64,000 nt of DNA from Betaproteobacteria bacterium (lineage in GTDB: Bacteria; Pseudomonadota; Gammaproteobacteria; Burkholderiales; Burkholderiaceae_D). Numbering within the stretch: position 1 is the first letter of the stretch; each line of letters opens with the position of its first letter. Positions 28,686 through 37,610 of this stretch are shown here, one piece after another. Location of the stretch: contig JANYFL010000042.1 of NCBI GenBank assembly GCA_025362735.1, positions 1 through 64,000 on the forward strand, in the 5' to 3' direction. The position numbers were made by a program, and so were the translations under genes. The notes beneath the pieces are model-generated. The model was not told the origin of the DNA, made no database searches, and saw nothing but the letters and a program-made list of their open reading frames with translations.

Positions 28686-30584
28686 TCAGGTAACGAGTTC
28701 AGGTACAAGCTTGTTCGGGATGATCACCATGGATTCGTCATGTGGATCATTTGGAGGATCAGCGCCAACTTCTGAATTCTCGTCGCGTTGTTGCAAGGCC
28801 CACATGCCAGCATAAACCTCGTTGCGTGCCAGGAGTTCTTCGTGCGTTCCGCGTTCCAGAATGCGGCCATGATCAAGCACGATGATCTGATCCGCATCAA
28901 CAATCGTGGACAGACGATGTGCGATGACAAGAGCCGTGTGATTGCGGGCGATGGCACGCAGTTCTGCCTGGATGGCTTGCTCTGCTTTGGAGTCGAGGGC
29001 AGAAGTCGCTTCGTCGAAAATCAAGATCGCGGGATTTTTCAATAGTGTTCTGGCAATAGCGACACGTTGTTTCTCGCCGCCGGATAACTTGAGGCCGCGC
29101 TCGCCCACCGTAGTGTCATAGCCATCAGGCAAACTCTGCACGAAATTGTGAATGTAGGCCGCCTTCGCTACCGCTTCGATTTCTTCCTGGCTAGCGCCGG
29201 GCCGACCGTACGCAATGTTGTAGCCGATACTGTCGTTAAACAACACGGTGTCCTGCGGCACGATGCCGATGGCAGCACGCAGCGAAGTCTGCGTCACTTG
29301 CCGGATGTCCTGACCATCGATAGTGATCCTTCCACCCGCATTCCCATCATTCACATCATAAAAACGGAACAACAGCCGTGCCAGCGTGGATTTTCCCGAG
29401 CCACTGGAACCCACCACGGCCACAGTCTTACCCGGCGGAATCTCGAAATCCACACCATGCAGAATCTGGCGTTTGCTCTCATAGGAAAAATCGACGTTCT
29501 CGAAACGAACGCAAGCGCCCTGCAACTGCAGTGGCCCGGCATTCGGCGCATCGGCCACTTCACGATGTTGTTCAAGCAAGGTAAACATGCGATCCACATC
29601 GGCCAGGCTCTGCTTGATTTCGCGATAAATCACGCCGAGGAAATTCAGCGGGATATAGAGTTGAATCATGAAGGCGTTGACGAGGACCAGATCGCCCAGC
29701 GTCATCGTTCCATTGATCACGCCGAGCGTAGCGCGCCAGATAATCAGCGATACAGCTATCGCGATAATGCCGGACTGGCCGACGTTGAGCATCGACAGGG
29801 AAGTTTGTGACTTGATTGCTGCGCGTTCCCAGTTCTGCATGCTCTGGTCGTAGCGGCGCGCCTCAAATTCTTCGTTGTTGAAGTACTTGACCGTCTCGTA
29901 ATTCAACAGCGAATCAACGGCCTTGACGTTCGCCTTCGAGTCCAGCTCGTTCATCGTGCGGCGGAAATGAGTGCGCCATTCGGTCACGGTAATCGTGAAC
30001 GCAATGTAAAGCACCAGCGCAATGGCGGTAATCCATGTAAACCAGATGTCGTAGCGCGTCGCCAGAATGCCGAGTACGAGTGCCAACTCCACCAGGGTCG
30101 GCAAAATGCTGTACAGCGTCATGCCGACCAGACTGGAGATGCCACGCGAGCCGCGTTCGATATCGCGCGTCACCCCGCCGGTCTGACGTTCCAGATGAAA
30201 ACGTAGCGACAGGGCATGCAGATGCCGAAACACTTGTAGCGCGATATTGCGCACCGTGCGCTGTGTGACCTTGGCGAAGACGATTTCGCGCAACTCGGTG
30301 AACAGCGTCGTACAAAGCCGCAGCAGGCCATAGGCAACCAGCAAGGCAACCGGTAACACCAGCACAGCAATCGGCTGCCCCGGCTTGATGCTGAGATGAT
30401 CGACAATCTGTTTAAGCACCAGCGGCACGCCAACGTTACCGAACTTGGCTGCGATCAGAAATGCCAGCGCCAGAATGACACGCCCTCTGAATTCCAGCAG
30501 ATAAGGAATCAAGCTGCGCAGCACACCCCAGTCGGAACGGGAGGGTTTTGCAGGGGAAGGTTCAGCAGAGAGATGGTGGCGCAT
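28686..30584 (-). CDS. Atm1/HMT1-type ABC exporter (fused membrane and ATPase domains)
   Basis: 632-residue half-transporter that should act as a homodimer. The N-terminal half has six TM helices with the family tract [23 protein letters not shown], typical of Atm1/AtmA proteins that export glutathione-linked persulphide or metal conjugates. The ATPase half has Walker [11 protein letters not shown]-loop [12 protein letters not shown], signature [13 protein letters not shown] and Walker [17 protein letters not shown] 30584 is preferred; the frame stays open to 30695 but the extra segment is not family-like. Divergent from yciA. Confidence 0.92.
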   Translation of the reverse strand: MRHHLSAEPSPAKPSRSDWGVLRSLIPYLLEFRGRVILALAFLIAAKFGNVGVPLVLKQIVDHLSIKPGQPIAVLVLPVALLVAYGLLRLCTTLFTELREIVFAKVTQRTVRNIALQVFRHLHALSLRFHLERQTGGVTRDIERGSRGISSLVGMTLYSILPTLVELALVLGILATRYDIWFTWITAIALVLYIAFTITVTEWRTHFRRTMNELDSKANVKAVDSLLNYETVKYFNNEEFEARRYDQSMQNWERAAIKSQTSLSMLNVGQSGIIAIAVSLIIWRATLGVINGTMTLGDLVLVNAFMIQLYIPLNFLGVIYREIKQSLADVDRMFTLLEQHREVADAPNAGPLQLQGACVRFENVDFSYESKRQILHGVDFEIPPGKTVAVVGSSGSGKSTLARLLFRFYDVNDGNAGGRITIDGQDIRQVTQTSLRAAIGIVPQDTVLFNDSIGYNIAYGRPGASQEEIEAVAKAAYIHNFVQSLPDGYDTTVGERGLKLSGGEKQRVAIARTLLKNPAILIFDEATSALDSKAEQAIQAELRAIARNHTALVIAHRLSTIVDADQIIVLDHGRILERGTHEELLARNEVYAGMWALQQRDENSEVGADPPNDPHDESMVIIPNKLVPELVT

Positions 30585-30721
30585 ACGCCATTTTACTGCT
30601 CTGCCAACTTTTAACGCTTGGGGTAAAGTGGATGTGTTCTGAGTTACTTCAAACCCACTTGCGTTTAGTTCCTTCCATTGAAAGGGAGGGAACATTCTTG
30701 GTCATTCAAAAAGGAGTCTTC

Positions 30722-31138
30722 ATGTCCGCCGCCGAAACGTCCACAACCCCAGTCACCCTGCCGGATTGCCAGCACCTCGCTTTGCGCGTCGTGCCGATGC
30801 CGAGTGATGCGAACATGCATGGCGATGTTTTCGGTGGCTGGATCATGGCGCAAGTGGATATCGCCGGGTCCATCGCTGCGGTCAAACGGGCAAATGGCCG
30901 GGTTGGAACCATTGCTGTGAATTCCTTTGTTTTCAAACACCCCGTCTTTATCGGCGATCTATTGTCCTTTTATGCGCAGATCATCAAAGTGGGTAATACC
31001 TCGATTACTGTAGATGTTCAGGTCTATGCCGAACGCGGACGCTTATCTGAAGAAATCGTCAAGGTTACCGAAGCGACGCTGACCTATGTCGCAACCGGCC
31101 CGGATCGCAGGCCAAGAAAGGTGCCTCCTTTGATTTAG
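30722..31138 (+). CDS. yciA: Acyl-CoA thioesterase, YciA type
   Basis: Hotdog-fold hydrolase of acyl-CoA, 138 residues. ATG 30722 is preceded by AAGGAG five bases upstream, an unusually good ribosome site that fixes the start although the frame is open from 30548. Key segments: MPSDANMHGDVFGGWIMAQVDIAG (the catalytic Asn/Asp helix), VNSFVFKHPVFIGDLLSFYA and VYAERGR. Located between transporter and fatty-acid genes, it may balance CoA pools, but it is transcribed opposite to them. Confidence 0.92.
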   Translation: MSAAETSTTPVTLPDCQHLALRVVPMPSDANMHGDVFGGWIMAQVDIAGSIAAVKRANGRVGTIAVNSFVFKHPVFIGDLLSFYAQIIKVGNTSITVDVQVYAERGRLSEEIVKVTEATLTYVATGPDRRPRKVPPLI

Positions 31139-31144
31139 AACCAT

Positions 31145-31789
31145 TCAAGCGGCTTTGGCAAATTCTTCCAGTACTTTTTCCTCATAGGCAGACAACTTCT
31201 GGACGCTTGGACGTTGCTTCATGCGCTCAAAATGAGCGAGACAGTTCTTGAATGGCGATACGTCCACATTAAAAAATATGCCGCGACGGAAACACCAGAA
31301 AAAATAGGCATCCGGTGCAGTGAAGTGATCAAAAAACCATTCTCGACCGGCTAGCAACTCATCGGCGATCTGATAATTTTCGAGCAATATTTTTTGAGCG
31401 CAGCGGCGCACACTTTCTTCTGAACCGGGCAGATCGCAATAGCGCTGAGGCAACATATTCGGCGTCAAAAAAGGATGAATTCCCGAAGCACACCATGCCA
31501 TTAAAGCAATTGCTTTGATTTCCTGCATTGGATCAGATGGCAACAACTTTGCATTGGGAAAATTCCGTGCAATCCAGATTTGGATGGCGACATTTTCCGT
31601 GAGCGGTTCGTCGTCAATCACCAGAACCGGCACCTTGTGTTTGGGATTGAGCTTCAGATATTCTGGCGTCATATGCTGGCCCTTGCGATGATTCACAACG
31701 ACCACATCAAACTCGGCCCCTGCCTCGGTCAAATTCAAATAAGGCACAACCGAACAAGCCATAGGGGCGAAGTAAAGAGATAGTTTCAT
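31145..31789 (-). CDS. Glutathione S-transferase family protein
   Basis: 214 residues from ATG 31789 with AGGTGG five bases upstream. N-terminal thioredoxin-like domain: KLSLYFAPMACSVVPYLNLTEAG, then the cis-Pro motif HKVPVLVIDDEPLTENVAI. The C-terminal all-helical domain holds the PDAYFFWCFRR tract. It is last in the minus-strand run of beta-oxidation genes, 26 bases after the SDR. The substrate is unknown; a detoxifying or isomerase role on an acyl or aldehyde product is a guess from context. Confidence 0.88.
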   Translation of the reverse strand: MKLSLYFAPMACSVVPYLNLTEAGAEFDVVVVNHRKGQHMTPEYLKLNPKHKVPVLVIDDEPLTENVAIQIWIARNFPNAKLLPSDPMQEIKAIALMAWCASGIHPFLTPNMLPQRYCDLPGSEESVRRCAQKILLENYQIADELLAGREWFFDHFTAPDAYFFWCFRRGIFFNVDVSPFKNCLAHFERMKQRPSVQKLSAYEEKVLEEFAKAA

Positions 31790-31814
31790 GTCCACCACCT
31801 TTAGAAAATTGACA

Positions 31815-32648
31815 TCAAAGAAACAAATCCGGCATCAAAGTCTTGCTGCCCGGTACGACCGAATACTTTTCCAGATCGGTCACGCCATGTTTGGCGAGCA
31901 CGTCTTCATCGATATAAAAATTGCCCGTGTTACCTAATGCACGCGCATCGCTCATCAAAATCAGATGAGCCGTATCAGAAAGTATGTCGGTCTTGCGGCA
32001 GTGCTCGGGTTTGATGCCGGGGATCATCTGCAAGGCAGCAGTCTGGATCACCGTGCGGGGCCAGAGGGCATTGACGGCAATGCCGTAGGGTTTGAATTCT
32101 TCGGCATGACCAAGCACACACATCGACATGCCGTACTTGGCCATCGTGTACGCCACATGCGGCGCAAACCATTTGGCCGCCATGCTGAGTGGCGGTGACA
32201 GTGTGAGGATATGCGGATTGCGTCCTTGCTCAGCCGATTTTTTCAGATAGGGCAACATGGCTTGCGTGCAGAGAAAAGTGCCACGCACGTTGACGCCAAA
32301 CATTAGATCGAAACGTTTCATCGCCGTGGCCTCGGTCGGCGTGAGGTTGATGGCGCTGGCGTTGTTGATCAGGATGTCGATGCCGCCATAGATCTCTGCC
32401 GCTTTGCGCGCTGCGGCGACAACCTGATCTTCCTCGCGGATATCGACCTGCAATGGCAAACATTGTCCGCCCGCATCTTCGATTTCTTTTGCCGCGCTGT
32501 AGATGGTGCCAGGCAGTTTTGGATTCGCTTCAATGGTCTTGGCGGCGATCACAATATTTGCGCCATCGGCTGCTGCGCGTTTGGCAATGGCCAGACCGAT
32601 GCCGCGCGAACCGCCACTGATGAAGAGGGTTTTGCCTTTGAGTGTCAT
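31815..32648 (-). CDS. Short-chain dehydrogenase, HSDL2-like
   Basis: 277 residues. Rossmann motif ISGGSRGIGLAIAKR (TGxxxGxG type), NNAS at the fourth strand, and YTMAKYGMSM (YxxxK). The segment LTLSPPLSMAAKWFAPHVAYTMAKYGMS is distinctive of HSDL2-type reductases, which in animals are tied to fatty-acid metabolism. Lies downstream of the enoyl-CoA hydratase, separated by a palindromic repeat. NAD(P)-dependent oxidation or reduction of an acyl intermediate is likely; the substrate is unknown. Confidence 0.9.
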   Translation of the reverse strand: MTLKGKTLFISGGSRGIGLAIAKRAAADGANIVIAAKTIEANPKLPGTIYSAAKEIEDAGGQCLPLQVDIREEDQVVAAARKAAEIYGGIDILINNASAINLTPTEATAMKRFDLMFGVNVRGTFLCTQAMLPYLKKSAEQGRNPHILTLSPPLSMAAKWFAPHVAYTMAKYGMSMCVLGHAEEFKPYGIAVNALWPRTVIQTAALQMIPGIKPEHCRKTDILSDTAHLILMSDARALGNTGNFYIDEDVLAKHGVTDLEKYSVVPGSKTLMPDLFL

Positions 32649-32686
32649 GACGGCTCCGATGATTCCTGGTTGTTGATGGGCACTAA

Positions 32687-32766
32687 GGCCCCCACCCTAA
32701 CCCTCCCCCAGCGGGGGAGGGTACAAAAACTCCTTCCCCTGCTTGGGGAAGGTTGGGATGGGGGCC
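32687..32766. repeat. Nested palindromic repeat, family A, copy 1 (complete)
   Basis: Outer arms GGCCCCCACCCTAACC (32687-32702) and GGTTGGGATGGGGGCC (32751-32766) pair at 14 of 16 positions. Inside are two hairpins: CCCTCCCCC/GGGGGAGGG (32702-32722) and CCTTCCCC/GGGGAAGG (32732-32752). Half-copies occur at 34908-34942, 35099-35133 and 54393-54433. A cloverleaf-like REP element between SDR and hydratase genes. Confidence 0.8.
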
Positions 32767-32794
32767 AGCGAACTGCAAACTTCAGAAAATCAAC

Positions 32795-33559
32795 CTATGA
32801 AAACTGCTTGAAATCCGGCTTGCGTTTTTGCATGAAAGCCAGAAATGCTTCTTTCGCTTCCGGCGAGGCAAGCATGGCAACGAACTGTTCACATTCACTC
32901 ACGATGCATTGTTCGACTTCAGCCATTTGAGCGCTGCGCAGCATGCGTTTGGTGTTGCGAATGGACGATGCAGGCAAGGCAGCGAGCTTGGCAGCCTGTT
33001 CTTCGGCGAACCCCTGCAACTCCCAATCTGGAAGAATCTGACTGACCAGTCCCATTTCCTTGGCCTCCTTTGCGTCGAAGGCTTCGCCCAGTAGAAGTTT
33101 TTCGGACGCTCGCTGATAACCCGCCAGTTGCGGCAATAGCAGACTCGATGCACCTTCAGGACAAAGTCCAAGCTGTGTGAAAGGCAACTTGAAGCTGGCG
33201 GAATGGGCTGCATAGACCAAATCACAGTGCAGCAGCATCGTTGTTCCGACGCCGATCGCCGGGCCGGATACGGCTACAACAATGGGTTTACTGGCATGAC
33301 TCAATTGCCACAGAAACTGAAACACCGGACTGTCTGAACCCTTCGGCGGATGCTTGATAAAGTCTTCCAGATCATTGCCTGCCGTGAAGACGTTCTCATG
33401 CCCGTGAATAAAAATGACGCGGATCGCCGTGTCTTGTTCTGCAAGCTGAAATGCATCGGCCAGTGCCTGATACATCGCAGCAGTGATCGCATTCTTTTTA
33501 TCGGGGCGATTGAAGGCGATACGCAGTATGTTGTCGCGGGTCTCAGTGAGAATGTCCAT
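32795..33559 (-). CDS. Enoyl-CoA hydratase/isomerase family protein
   Basis: 254 residues, crotonase fold. The oxyanion-hole segments are FTAGNDLEDF and VSGPAIGVGTTMLLHCDLVYA. One expected catalytic Glu is seen in LGLCPEGASS; the other position differs, so this may be an isomerase rather than a hydratase. It is 101 bases after the thiolase gene; that gap contains the palindrome ATCAAT-CGCA-ATTGAT (33640-33655), a possible regulator site giving this gene its own control. Confidence 0.92.
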   Translation of the reverse strand: MDILTETRDNILRIAFNRPDKKNAITAAMYQALADAFQLAEQDTAIRVIFIHGHENVFTAGNDLEDFIKHPPKGSDSPVFQFLWQLSHASKPIVVAVSGPAIGVGTTMLLHCDLVYAAHSASFKLPFTQLGLCPEGASSLLLPQLAGYQRASEKLLLGEAFDAKEAKEMGLVSQILPDWELQGFAEEQAAKLAALPASSIRNTKRMLRSAQMAEVEQCIVSECEQFVAMLASPEAKEAFLAFMQKRKPDFKQFS

Positions 33560-33660
33560 GGTAGTTAGCGATCAAGTCGTCCGTCGATTTTGGTCAAAAT
33601 AAATAGCCCATTCAGTACGACACATACTACGTATCGCCGATCAATCGCAATTGATTCCAA

Positions 33661-34869
33661 TCAAACCCGCTCAAAAATACCCGCCGCACCCATGCCGGTA
33701 CCGACACACATGGTCACCATGCCGTACTTGAGATTGCGGCGGCGTAACGCATGTATGACCGTCGCCGCGCGAATAGCGCCAGTCGCGCCGAGCGGATGGC
33801 CCAAGGCAATTGCCCCACCAATCGGGTTGACCTTGCTGGTATCGAGTTGCAAGTCATTGATGACGGCAAGTGACTGCGCAGCAAAGGCTTCATTCAGTTC
33901 GATCCAGTCGAGTTGATCCTGTGTCAGTCCTGCCGCCTTCAACGCTGCCGGGATCGCCACCTTGGGTCCGATGCCCATGATCTCTGGCGGCACACCGCGA
34001 ATTGCAAAGGAAACAAAACGAGCCAGCGGCGTGAGATTGAATTGTTTGAGAATTTTTTCGCTGACGAGGATCAAGGCGCCCGCACCATCCGACATTTGCG
34101 AACTGTTGCCTGCCGTGACGGTGCCATAGCCATTCTTGGGCGCAGCGAAAACTGGTTTGAGTTTGGCGAGTGACTCAAGATTGCTGTCGGCGCGAGCACC
34201 TTCATCTTGAGCAACCGTGCGTGTCTTGATATCAAGCTGACCTGAAGTCAGATTCGGAAATTTTTCGATGATTTCAACTGAAGTCGTTTCATCCTTGAAC
34301 TCACCGGCCTGCTGTCCGGCAATCGCCTTCTGATGCGAAGCCAGCGCGAAAGCATCTTGCGCCTCACGCGAGACCTTCCACTGGACTGCGACCTTCTCAG
34401 CCGTGAGGCCCATGCCATAAGCCATACCTACATTCTCGTCCTTGACCGCAATCGGATTGATGGATGGCCAATGGCCCATCGTCGGCACCATGCTCATCGA
34501 CTCCGCTCCGGCAGCAATCATCACATCGGCTTCGCCGACACGTATGCGGTCTGCAGCCATCGCAATCGCGGTAATTCCCGATGCGCAGTAGCGGTTCACC
34601 GTTACGCCGCCGATGGTATTGGGCAGGCCCGCGAGGAGCACGGCGGTGCGCGCCATGTTCAGGCCTTGCTCTCCTTCCGGAAACGAGCAACCTACAATGG
34701 CATCTTCGATTATCGCCGGATCAAGTCCCGGCACTTGCGCCAGCGCGGACTGCAACACGCGCACTAAAAGATCATCGGGCCGAACATTTCGGAACATCCC
34801 GCGCGGTGCCTTGCCAATCGGTGTTCGTGTGGCAGCGACGATATAGGCTTCTTGCAGTTGCTTGCTCAT
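33661..34869 (-). CDS. Acetyl-CoA acyltransferase (thiolase)
   Basis: Cleaves 3-ketoacyl-CoA with CoA, the last step of beta-oxidation. 402 residues. Nucleophile Cys95 in VNRYCASG, the WIELNEAFAAQ motif, GHPLGATGA and the second active Cys in TMCVGTGMGAAG. Degradative rather than biosynthetic by context with the acyl-CoA dehydrogenase and the fused dehydrogenase. Between it and the upstream fused-enzyme gene lies a 294-base segment with two half-repeats and a DUF559 fragment, so a continuous transcript is likely but long. Confidence 0.95.
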   Translation of the reverse strand: MSKQLQEAYIVAATRTPIGKAPRGMFRNVRPDDLLVRVLQSALAQVPGLDPAIIEDAIVGCSFPEGEQGLNMARTAVLLAGLPNTIGGVTVNRYCASGITAIAMAADRIRVGEADVMIAAGAESMSMVPTMGHWPSINPIAVKDENVGMAYGMGLTAEKVAVQWKVSREAQDAFALASHQKAIAGQQAGEFKDETTSVEIIEKFPNLTSGQLDIKTRTVAQDEGARADSNLESLAKLKPVFAAPKNGYGTVTAGNSSQMSDGAGALILVSEKILKQFNLTPLARFVSFAIRGVPPEIMGIGPKVAIPAALKAAGLTQDQLDWIELNEAFAAQSLAVINDLQLDTSKVNPIGGAIALGHPLGATGAIRAATVIHALRRRNLKYGMVTMCVGTGMGAAGIFERV

Positions 34870-34886
34870 TTCAATTCTCCTGATTT

Positions 34887-35087
34887 CTATAATTTTCCAG
34901 ATCGTTCCCTCCCCCGCTGGGGGAGGGCTAGGGTGGGGGCCGCTTGAATCACTTCCACAATTCTGACCAACACCCCTTCAATATTCTCTAAAACCTCATT
35001 CGACCAAAGATATTTCTCCGCATCGGTCAGGCTGCTCCGAAGTACCGGGGCATATTTTCTTGCGGTTCGGGTGGACTGGTGCTGCAT
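34887..35087 (-). pseudogene. DUF559 endonuclease-like gene fragment
   Basis: The 66-residue frame begins KYAPVLRSSLTDAEKYLW, which matches the N-terminal segment of DUF559 proteins (Vsr-like fold, typically RxLTDAEkxLW) but stops matching afterwards. The last residues, PTLALPQRGRERSGKL, are encoded by a palindromic repeat, not by a real gene end. Complete DUF559 proteins are roughly twice this length and carry a catalytic core that is absent here. It lies between repeat half-copies at 34908-34942 and 35099-35133, which are inverted relative to each other. I read it as a decayed passenger gene. Confidence 0.65.
34908..34942. repeat. Palindromic repeat, family A, half-copy 2
   Basis: CCCTCCCCC-gct-GGGGGAGGG followed by CTAGGGTGGGGGCC. 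It matches the reverse complement of the left half of the copy at 32687-32766. Situated between the thiolase start and the DUF559 fragment. Confidence 0.75.
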
Positions 35088-35098
35088 GGTTTGGCTGT

Positions 35099-35133
35099 GG
35101 CCCCTATCCCAACCTTCCCCCAGAGGGGGAAGG
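35099..35133. repeat. Palindromic repeat, family A, half-copy 3
   Basis: GGCCCCTATCCCAACC followed by the hairpin CTTCCCCC-aga-GGGGGAAG. It matches the reverse complement of the right half of the copy at 32687-32766 and is inverted with respect to copy 2 across the DUF559 fragment. Confidence 0.75.
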
Positions 35134-35163
35134 AGTGCTCGTTGGTCTTTGCGCTTAGCTTTA

Positions 35164-37536
35164 TCAATTACGAACAGGCTTCCCGGTTTGCATCATCCCC
35201 ATGATCCGTTCCTGCGTCTTGGGATGTTTCAGCAAACTCATAAAGGCCTTGCGTTCCAGTCCTAAAATCCATTGCTCATCAACCATTGCGCCCGCTTCAA
35301 CATCACCACCGCAGAGCACTTCGGCAATACAGCGCGCAATATGGAAATCGTGGGCGGAGATCAAACCACCATCGCGCATGTTGACCAACTGGGCCGTTAA
35401 CGTAGCAATGCCCGAACGTCCAAGAACCGGGAAGCGAGCTTTGAAGGGCGGACGATAACCGCTGTGATACATGGCTTTGGCGGTATCAATCGCATTGCCA
35501 AGGACTTCATACTGATTAAACAAAATAACATCACCCTCAACCAAGTAGCCCATCTGGCGCGCCTCGTGTGCAGACTTGGAAACGTTGGCCATGGCCGCGT
35601 TGGTGAAATAACGCTTGAGATATTCGAGCAAATAAGTTTCAGGTGCGACTGCGTGTTCTTCCGCTGCACGTCTTGCGCCGTAGCAAAGTCCGCCTCCGCC
35701 GGGAACGAGTCCAACACCGACCTCAACCAGACCGATATAGCTTTCCACATTGACGACACGCCGGGCGCAGTTCACCAGTAGTTCACAGCCGCCACCCAGT
35801 GCCATTCCGGACACAGCTGCAACAGTAGGAACGCTGGCATACCGCAAAGCAAGAATGGCATCCTGCAATGCCTTTTCTTGCGGTTCAATCGCCGCCACGC
35901 CGCCTGACATGAATAGCGGCAACATGGCCTGCAGATCTGCGCCATAAGAGAACGGCTCTTCGGTATTCCAGATCACGAGGCCTTGGTACTCCTTCTCTGC
36001 CAAAGCAATCGCGTTGTTGATGCCCGCAATTACGCCCGGTCCGATGGTGTGCATCTTGGTCTTGATCGACAGGATCAGAATTTCGCCGTCGTTGGTCCAG
36101 ATCATCACACTGTCGTCTTCGCTGATGGTTTTACCCGTATCGGATTGAACAAAACCGACCAGTGGGGCGCGATAAATTTGTCGCTGATAGACCGGCAGAT
36201 TGGAACGGGGCACATCGGTATTCGTGGCTGGCGAAAATGAACCGTTAGAGCTATGCACTCCGGTGCGTCCATCGAACACCCACGCGGGCAGTGGTGCTGA
36301 AGACAGTGCCTTGCCTGCATCAATATCTTCCTTGACCCATAGCGCAATCTGCTGCCAGCCCGCTGCTTGCCAGATTTCAAACAAACCGGTCTGATGACCG
36401 AAGCCCCAGCGCAACGCGAAATCCACATCACGGGCGTTGTCGGCAATTTCAGCCAGATGCACTGCGACGTAATGGAAGGCATCGCGGAAAATCGCCCAGA
36501 GAAATTGGGCTTGCGGATTGCTCGATTCACGCAGCAGTTTGAGGCGCTCACCCCAATCTTTTTTCTTGAGGATGCGACCGATAAATTCATCGGCCTTGCC
36601 ACTTGCCGGGCCGTACTCACCCGTTGCCGGATTGAGTTGCAGAATGTCTTTGCCGACTTTTTTGTAAAAGCCGCCACCGGTCTTTTGGCCCAGCGCACCC
36701 TTGTCGATCAGCCCCTGAAGCGTGGCAGGTACGCCATAGACGGGAAAGAAGGGATCGTCCTTGAGGATCTGCATGGTCTTGATGACGTGACCCATCGTAT
36801 CGAGCCCGACCACGTCTGCCGTGCGGAAGGTGCCCGACTTGGCGCGACCGAGTTTGGCACCAGTCAGGTCATCGACCACGTCATAGGTCAATCCATATTT
36901 CTCGGCCTCGACCATCGTTGCCAGGATGTTGAAAATACCGACGCGGTTGGCGATGAAGTTGGGCGTATCTTTCGCACGCACCACGCCTTTGCCGAGCGTC
37001 GAAGTCAGAAAGGCTTCGAGATGATCGAGAATTTCCGGTTTGGTTGAAGTCGTCGGGATCAACTCAACCAGATGCATGTAGCGCGGCGGATTGAAAAAAT
37101 GTACGCCGCAGAAACGCGCTTTCAATTCCTCATCAAATCCCTCTGCGAGTGCATTGATCGACAGTCCGGATGTATTGGACGCAAAGATGGCATTCGGGCC
37201 AATGAACGGCGCAACCTTTTTATAAAGGTCGTGCTTCCAGTCCATGCGCTCGGCAATCGCTTCGATGATGAGATCGCAGCTTCGCAGTTGTTCGAGGTCA
37301 TCTTCGTAATTGGCCACACCCATGTAAGCCGCGTCGTCTTTATTGGCCAAAGGCGCAGGTGAAAGTTTTTTAAGATTTTCGATGGCCTTGAGCACAATGC
37401 CATTCTTTTCACCTTGTTTTGCAGGGAGATCAAACAGAATGACGGGTACGCGGGCATTAATGCAATGCGCGGCAATTTGGGCACCCATGACGCCCGCGCC
37501 GAGGACAGCGACTTTTTTCACGATGAAATTGGACAA
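35164..37536 (-). CDS. 3-hydroxyacyl-CoA dehydrogenase / enoyl-CoA hydratase fusion
   Basis: 790 residues, bifunctional beta-oxidation enzyme with the dehydrogenase first, the reverse of E. coli FadB and like FadN types. NAD site VAVLGAGVMGAQIA (residues 9-22), IIEAIAERMDWK, SNTSGLSI and HFFNPPRYMHLVELI with the catalytic His. A second 3HCDH C-terminal segment lies around 300-400. The hydratase half (about 490-790) contains GMALGGGCELLVNCARRV and GLVEVGVGLVPGGGG with its catalytic Glu. Follows the acyl-CoA dehydrogenase gene by 74 bases, which hold a short palindrome (37582-37603). Confidence 0.95.
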   Translation of the reverse strand: MSNFIVKKVAVLGAGVMGAQIAAHCINARVPVILFDLPAKQGEKNGIVLKAIENLKKLSPAPLANKDDAAYMGVANYEDDLEQLRSCDLIIEAIAERMDWKHDLYKKVAPFIGPNAIFASNTSGLSINALAEGFDEELKARFCGVHFFNPPRYMHLVELIPTTSTKPEILDHLEAFLTSTLGKGVVRAKDTPNFIANRVGIFNILATMVEAEKYGLTYDVVDDLTGAKLGRAKSGTFRTADVVGLDTMGHVIKTMQILKDDPFFPVYGVPATLQGLIDKGALGQKTGGGFYKKVGKDILQLNPATGEYGPASGKADEFIGRILKKKDWGERLKLLRESSNPQAQFLWAIFRDAFHYVAVHLAEIADNARDVDFALRWGFGHQTGLFEIWQAAGWQQIALWVKEDIDAGKALSSAPLPAWVFDGRTGVHSSNGSFSPATNTDVPRSNLPVYQRQIYRAPLVGFVQSDTGKTISEDDSVMIWTNDGEILILSIKTKMHTIGPGVIAGINNAIALAEKEYQGLVIWNTEEPFSYGADLQAMLPLFMSGGVAAIEPQEKALQDAILALRYASVPTVAAVSGMALGGGCELLVNCARRVVNVESYIGLVEVGVGLVPGGGGLCYGARRAAEEHAVAPETYLLEYLKRYFTNAAMANVSKSAHEARQMGYLVEGDVILFNQYEVLGNAIDTAKAMYHSGYRPPFKARFPVLGRSGIATLTAQLVNMRDGGLISAHDFHIARCIAEVLCGGDVEAGAMVDEQWILGLERKAFMSLLKHPKTQERIMGMMQTGKPVRN

Positions 37537-37581
37537 GTAATGCTCCTTACTAACTTTTTATTGAGTTATTGATATTGGAGA

Positions 37582-37603
37582 CCTCTCCCTGAAAAAGGAG
37601 AGG
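37582..37603. repeat. Short palindrome between beta-oxidation genes
   Basis: CCTCTCC and GGAGAGG flank an 8-base loop (37582-37603). It is similar in style to family A repeats but lacks the GGTGGGGGCC arm. It could act as an mRNA-stabilising hairpin between the dehydrogenase and the fused-enzyme gene. Confidence 0.45.
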
Positions 37604-37610
37604 CAACAAA

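Noticed and set aside
29148-29810. Plus-strand frame of 220 codons
   Set aside because: Antisense to the ATPase domain of the Atm1-type exporter.
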